From Hypomesus transpacificus (taxonomy: Eukaryota; Chordata; Actinopteri; Osmeriformes; Osmeridae): a stretch of DNA of 64,000 bases. The stretch spans positions 3,919,486 to 3,983,485 of the forward strand of contig NC_061076.1 in assembly GCF_021917145.1 (NCBI RefSeq), read 5' to 3'. Shown here piece after piece: positions 60,101 through 64,000 of this stretch. The notes under the pieces are model-generated. The model did not search any database. It had not been told where the DNA came from and saw only the letters and a program-made list of their open reading frames with translations. Both the position numbers and the translations under genes were made by a program. Numbering within the stretch: the first letter of the stretch is position 1; every line of letters begins with the position of its first letter.

Positions 60101-63100
60101 GCCATATCTCTTTTTTAGCAGCAGACATCTGTTTCCTTTGCTGATAATAGAAGAGAGACACCATCTCCAGACAGACAGCTGTTTGAGCTTGCAGTAGCAC
60201 CGACATGTTGATTTACTGGTTCCCTCAAGGATAGCATCATAAAGAGAAAAAGAATCTCTGTCGGACTGTTCGTCTCTACTGAGACGTGTGTGCTGGTCTG
60301 CAGGTAGCCAATTTGAGTCGGATTCAGTGATGTAGATGGATTTTCCTCTGAGCCAACCCACTTTTAGGGTTTAGCGGCTCACATTGGCACTGAACCTAAT
60401 GACTGGATGGTGCCCTTCCAATGCGGTTGTTTAGAATGGATGGTTATGCTGTGTATGTGTCCCACATCTGCCTAATGTGTGCGTGTGTGTTTGTGTGTAG
60501 TCCACAGAGATGAAACGGCTGCTGAAAAGCATTAGTACAATGCTACTATACTAGACTGTGTCCAAATGCATTGGCTACCTGCCCCCTCCCCCCAGCCTCC
60601 TCTCTGCCCATTACTGAGCTAATAGCACTAGCCTCTCTCCCCTGTGCATACAGTCTCCCGTCCATACGTTTCTCATCAGCTCGCTATCACACACATTATG
60701 CTAGCAACCATAGCACCCCCTCCCCCTGACTCCCTTTTCTCATCTGCTCCCTAAAGGCCTATCGTTCCATAAGCATGCAGTGATCAGTGACTTTGAACCT
60801 CCTCCAGCCAGACCATGTGACCAGCAAGCACTGTTTATTATGCAGGTTTATTCAGTGGAGGGTGGGGTGGTGGTGGTGGTGGGGGGGGGGGCTGGCTTTC
60901 AGCACGTCCCCATTCTGTCGCTTCCGCTGGAGACGCAAAAAGGAAGAAGGATCTGGTGGTGAAAATCTCAACACATCAATGACGCTGATAGCGCAAGAGA
61001 AACGCAGAAAGAGAGAGGAAGAAGGAGGTGGCGGGGAGGGAGGGAGGGAGGGAGGGGAGAAAGAGAGAGAATCTTTTTTAGGAAACCTTTGTTTTCCATT
61101 CTTAGCACTCCCATCTAGGACTGTACACTTTACACTAGATTAAAAAAAGATATGCAACACATGTATAGGCTATTGTAAGGCCATAATTCATGCTGTGGCA
61201 TATTTGTACTTCAGTGAGAGAGTATAATGGCTTGCCCTTATTAGGACAATATCTTTGGTGAGACAATAGGCTGGGGACAGTCGGTACAGTACAAAAGGAT
61301 GGTACTGGTGTTGGGGGGCGGGGGGGGAGGAGGAGGAGGAGGATGACCTCCTACTGTGGGGCCAGTGGATGCCTGCACACTGCTGTATAATTAATGAAAA
61401 AGGCCTGGACTGAAAAAAAATGCCCGAGACAGGGAGGGAGCCTGCACCCAATACCCACTCAGAGAGGAGGGGGAGAGCAGGGGGAGATGAGAGACGGAGG
61501 GTGGGCGGGCGAGGAAGGGGAGAGACAGAGAAGCAGCGAGAGAGAGAGAGAGAGAGAGTAGGCAAATATAGAGCTAGAAAAGAAATACAATAAGGGTGTA
61601 GAAAAAGCAAGCCAAAGGGTAATCAGAGACAGGGAGAGAGGAAAATAAAGAGAGAGAGAGGGAGAGTAGTCGAAGGAAGATAATTACCTGAGAGGGAAGG
61701 AGGTGGATGGAGATCCATGTAGCAGAGTGCTTGGCTGTTCATGTCATGTAGCTAATAGGGAAGCAGATAGACTGTATGCTGGCTCATGTTCACAAAGAGG
61801 ATCCTGAAGTGCTGCCTCTTCCTTGTTGTTGTTTCCTGCTTGAGAATCCAGCTCTGAATCAAACAATGACACACTCTGGTTCACAGTTGGAGCTGTAGGT
61901 AGCCCGAGGCATGAACACCATCCTGACGCGCTCACCAGGTGTCTACGCAAGAGGAACTGCCGTCTGTGTGTGTGTGTGCGAGAGTGTGTGTGTGTGAGAG
62001 TGTGTGTGTGTGTCACACCTGTTCCTGTTGCAGGGTGTGTCTTCTACTCCTAGATTAGACAGATGCAGCCTCAGTGTTTACTCTCCTCTGCCTGGTTCTG
62101 GATGGCGCACAGCAGCACAAAGACACCATTGTTTATCCCACGCTGCCTTTGAAAGAGCTGCTGCTTTATCTGAAGTTATCTGTCACATGCGGAGGGAAAG
62201 GATTATTAATAGGGTAGTAGTAATATAAACATGTAATACTGTACTCCTGTGAACAGGGAAACGGAAGTAGGCCTACAGGACGGAACACTTTTATTGTCAT
62301 TTGAAAAGGATGGTGTCGAAAAGGCCTGAGTGGCTGTCATTATTGTTGGTCTGAGGGGGGTGAAGTTATACTAAATTTGATTGGATACAATGGAAAACAA
62401 AGCAAGGGATCCAGAGAGCGGAGATGAAATCAGCAGAAGCGTGAAGCACACTTCGGAACGAAAACTAAATTTAAGTCTGATATTGGATTGACTTCAGTGA
62501 AACGAGAACAAAAGCTTTGTGAGAGTGTATGACTGGATGACATCACAGTCAGTGGGAAGGGCCTGACCCATGTAGTCACTCTTGTTTTCTCCAGGCCTTG
62601 ACCTTGGAGGACACATCTGGAGAAGAAGAGTTTCTTTAGCCGTAGCGGACGTAGCGGTTATTTCAGCCAGGGATCTCAACTGTGCCTCAGCTAGCCTAAC
62701 GGATTCTACAGTCCGCTAGCAGATCTGACGCGCTAGCAGGTCTGGTATGAGAATGTCTTATCACAATGGGAATCTCCACCCTCAACTGAGGATATTACAT
62801 CTAGTTTCGCTGCGGATGCTAAGCTAGCACGTCTTAGGTTAGCAGGTTTCGACCGATCCCAGAAAGCGCTGGAACAGCAGTGTGAGATAACAAGCTCCTC
62901 TGACCTCGTCAGCTCTGATTCCTATCTTCTGGGCCCGTGGGGAACGAGGCCCTGAAGCACTTTCTAATCAACTCCCAATCAACCTTCATTCAGCTGGAGA
63001 AGTTTCCGATCATTTCCCAATCAGTCTGTCTGAGTTCTTTCTCCCTCCCTCCTCTCGTTCGGTGGATCAGTAGTAGTGGCTTTGCCGGGACTGGAGAGTT

Positions 63101-63782
63101 CCTTGTGGCACATTTCTGGTGTTCTCAGATCGATGAAGGCCACTTGTGGTGTGATTAAAGATAACTGCCAGAGTGTAACTTGCCTGTCCTGCTGAAAGAG
63201 GTCTGCAGCCCGTCGCTCCTATAGGACCGTGAGTCCTGGGGCAAAGCACACAGTCGGAAGAAAGATCGTAGAAGAGAATGTATCATCGCAACCTACGGGG
63301 CACAGGCTTAGGACATGAACATGGTACATGAATCACAACTAGAACCACACCACGTGGGCCCACAATTGAAATGGTAGGCCATTATTTGTAGAATGTCATA
63401 TTGCAGACATAAGCTCTTAGATCTGTAGGTTGAGTCACCCCAAGGATGCCTTTTTGTGTGCGTGAAGCGATGTGCTATACGTGCAGGAAACGCTGGCTGA
63501 TAAGAGAAGGCACCTAGCAAGCTGGCCAAATCCCGCCTCCTCCTCGGCAGCCCACCTCAGATAAATCATCATGTCGGTACTCCCCGGCTGCTGCATGGCC
63601 GCATCCAGGAATCTGCTTCAAACTACTGTCCTCTCCGTACACACCTACATTAGTCTTGTCTTCGGCCGTCTTCTGATCTCTGCTTCCTCAGTTTCTCCCT
63701 GCTGCTCCATTCTCTCTCTGGGCCTTTATCTATCTCCCTTTCACCCTCCTCCTCCTGATCTCATTCCACACCCATCCTCCCC

Positions 63783-63786
<4 letters not shown>
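54190..63786 (+). other. probable long first intron, no coding exon recognised
   Basis: Frames throughout are short and uninformative. A Ser/Pro-rich one at about 59079-59165 (M-G-E-G-S-L-N-H-S-S-L-S-S-P-A-H-S-P) stands out but lacks supporting splice signals. Low-complexity content increases to the right: G-rich GGTGGTGG...GGGG near 60865-60890, GGGAGGG at about 61035-61060, GGAGGAGG near 61315-61342, GA at 61540-61558, and GT at 61965-62012. Confidence 0.4.
61965..62012 (+). repeat. compound GT/GA microsatellite
   Basis: Blocks of TGTGTG are separated by CGAGAG and GAGAG. It is likely length-variable. Confidence 0.85.
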
Positions 63787-63845
<59 letters not shown>

Positions 63846-63901
63846 CTCTCTCTCTCGCTCTCTCTCGCTCGCTCTCTCTCTCTCTCTCTCTCGCTCTCTC
63901 C

Positions 63902-63935
<34 letters not shown>

Positions 63936-63952
63936 ACTCTCTACTCTCTCTC
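63787..63952 (+). repeat. long CT microsatellite
   Basis: About 165 bases of CT dinucleotides with scattered CG interruptions and a run of about 12 C at 63901. It is highly prone to slippage and assembly error, and can form triplex (H-) DNA. Confidence 0.95.
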
Positions 63953-64000
63953 TAGAGCCTATCCCTGCTCAGAAGCAGATCTCTGCTGTGAGGCGTGAAG

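Overview
This is a vertebrate, almost certainly teleost fish, genomic window. It has intron-rich genes with GT-AG splice sites, AT-rich intergenic DNA, and fish-type mobile elements: a Tc1 transposon with about 220-bp terminal repeats, hAT-like MITEs, tRNA-derived SINEs and a class I endogenous retrovirus. The protein genes match human 16p13 genes (PLA2G10, ZC3H7A, SNN, LITAF, RMI2), and the miR-193b/miR-365 cluster also lies in that human region. The species cannot be named from the sequence.

Layout. 1-16.4 kb is gene-poor. It holds a possible unrecognised minus-strand gene (exon-like pieces near 5.9 and 4.8 kb), a tRNA-Thr(CGT) gene at 10.42 kb, a closely spaced mir-193b/mir-365 pair at 12.0-12.2 kb and a solo-LTR-like element. 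16.4-23.6 kb is a complete LTR insertion on the minus strand. Its 692-bp LTRs read as identical and it has a 4-bp target duplication. Its interior carries only a broken integrase region and no long ORF. 25.5-45.5 kb is a compact cluster of six genes whose orientation alternates strictly: pla2g10 (-), zc3h7a (+), snn (-), litaf (+), rmi2 (-) and a ZBED/hAT-derived gene (+). Three head-to-head promoter intervals (pla2g10/zc3h7a, snn/litaf, rmi2/ZBED) alternate with two tail-to-tail junctions. An intact Tc1 transposon sits in the first junction (zc3h7a/snn) and a perfect 61-bp palindrome in the second (litaf/rmi2). 45.5-53.8 kb is intergenic with two MITEs, a nested SINE, a perfect CTCF consensus and a 25-G run. 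At about 53.8-54.19 kb there is a likely non-coding first exon on the plus strand. The rest of the window is probably its first intron, ending in a long CT microsatellite.

The host genes are functionally separate: a secreted phospholipase A2, a miRNA-binding CCCH protein, a small membrane protein, an endosomal LITAF-domain protein, a Bloom-complex OB-fold subunit and a domesticated transposase. Most worth a second look are the retroelement that looks recently inserted yet is coding-dead, the litaf/rmi2 palindrome, the litaf start-exon duplication, the compact miRNA cluster and the intact Tc1 copy. All exon boundaries were read by eye from splice signals, frame and family knowledge; no search was run.
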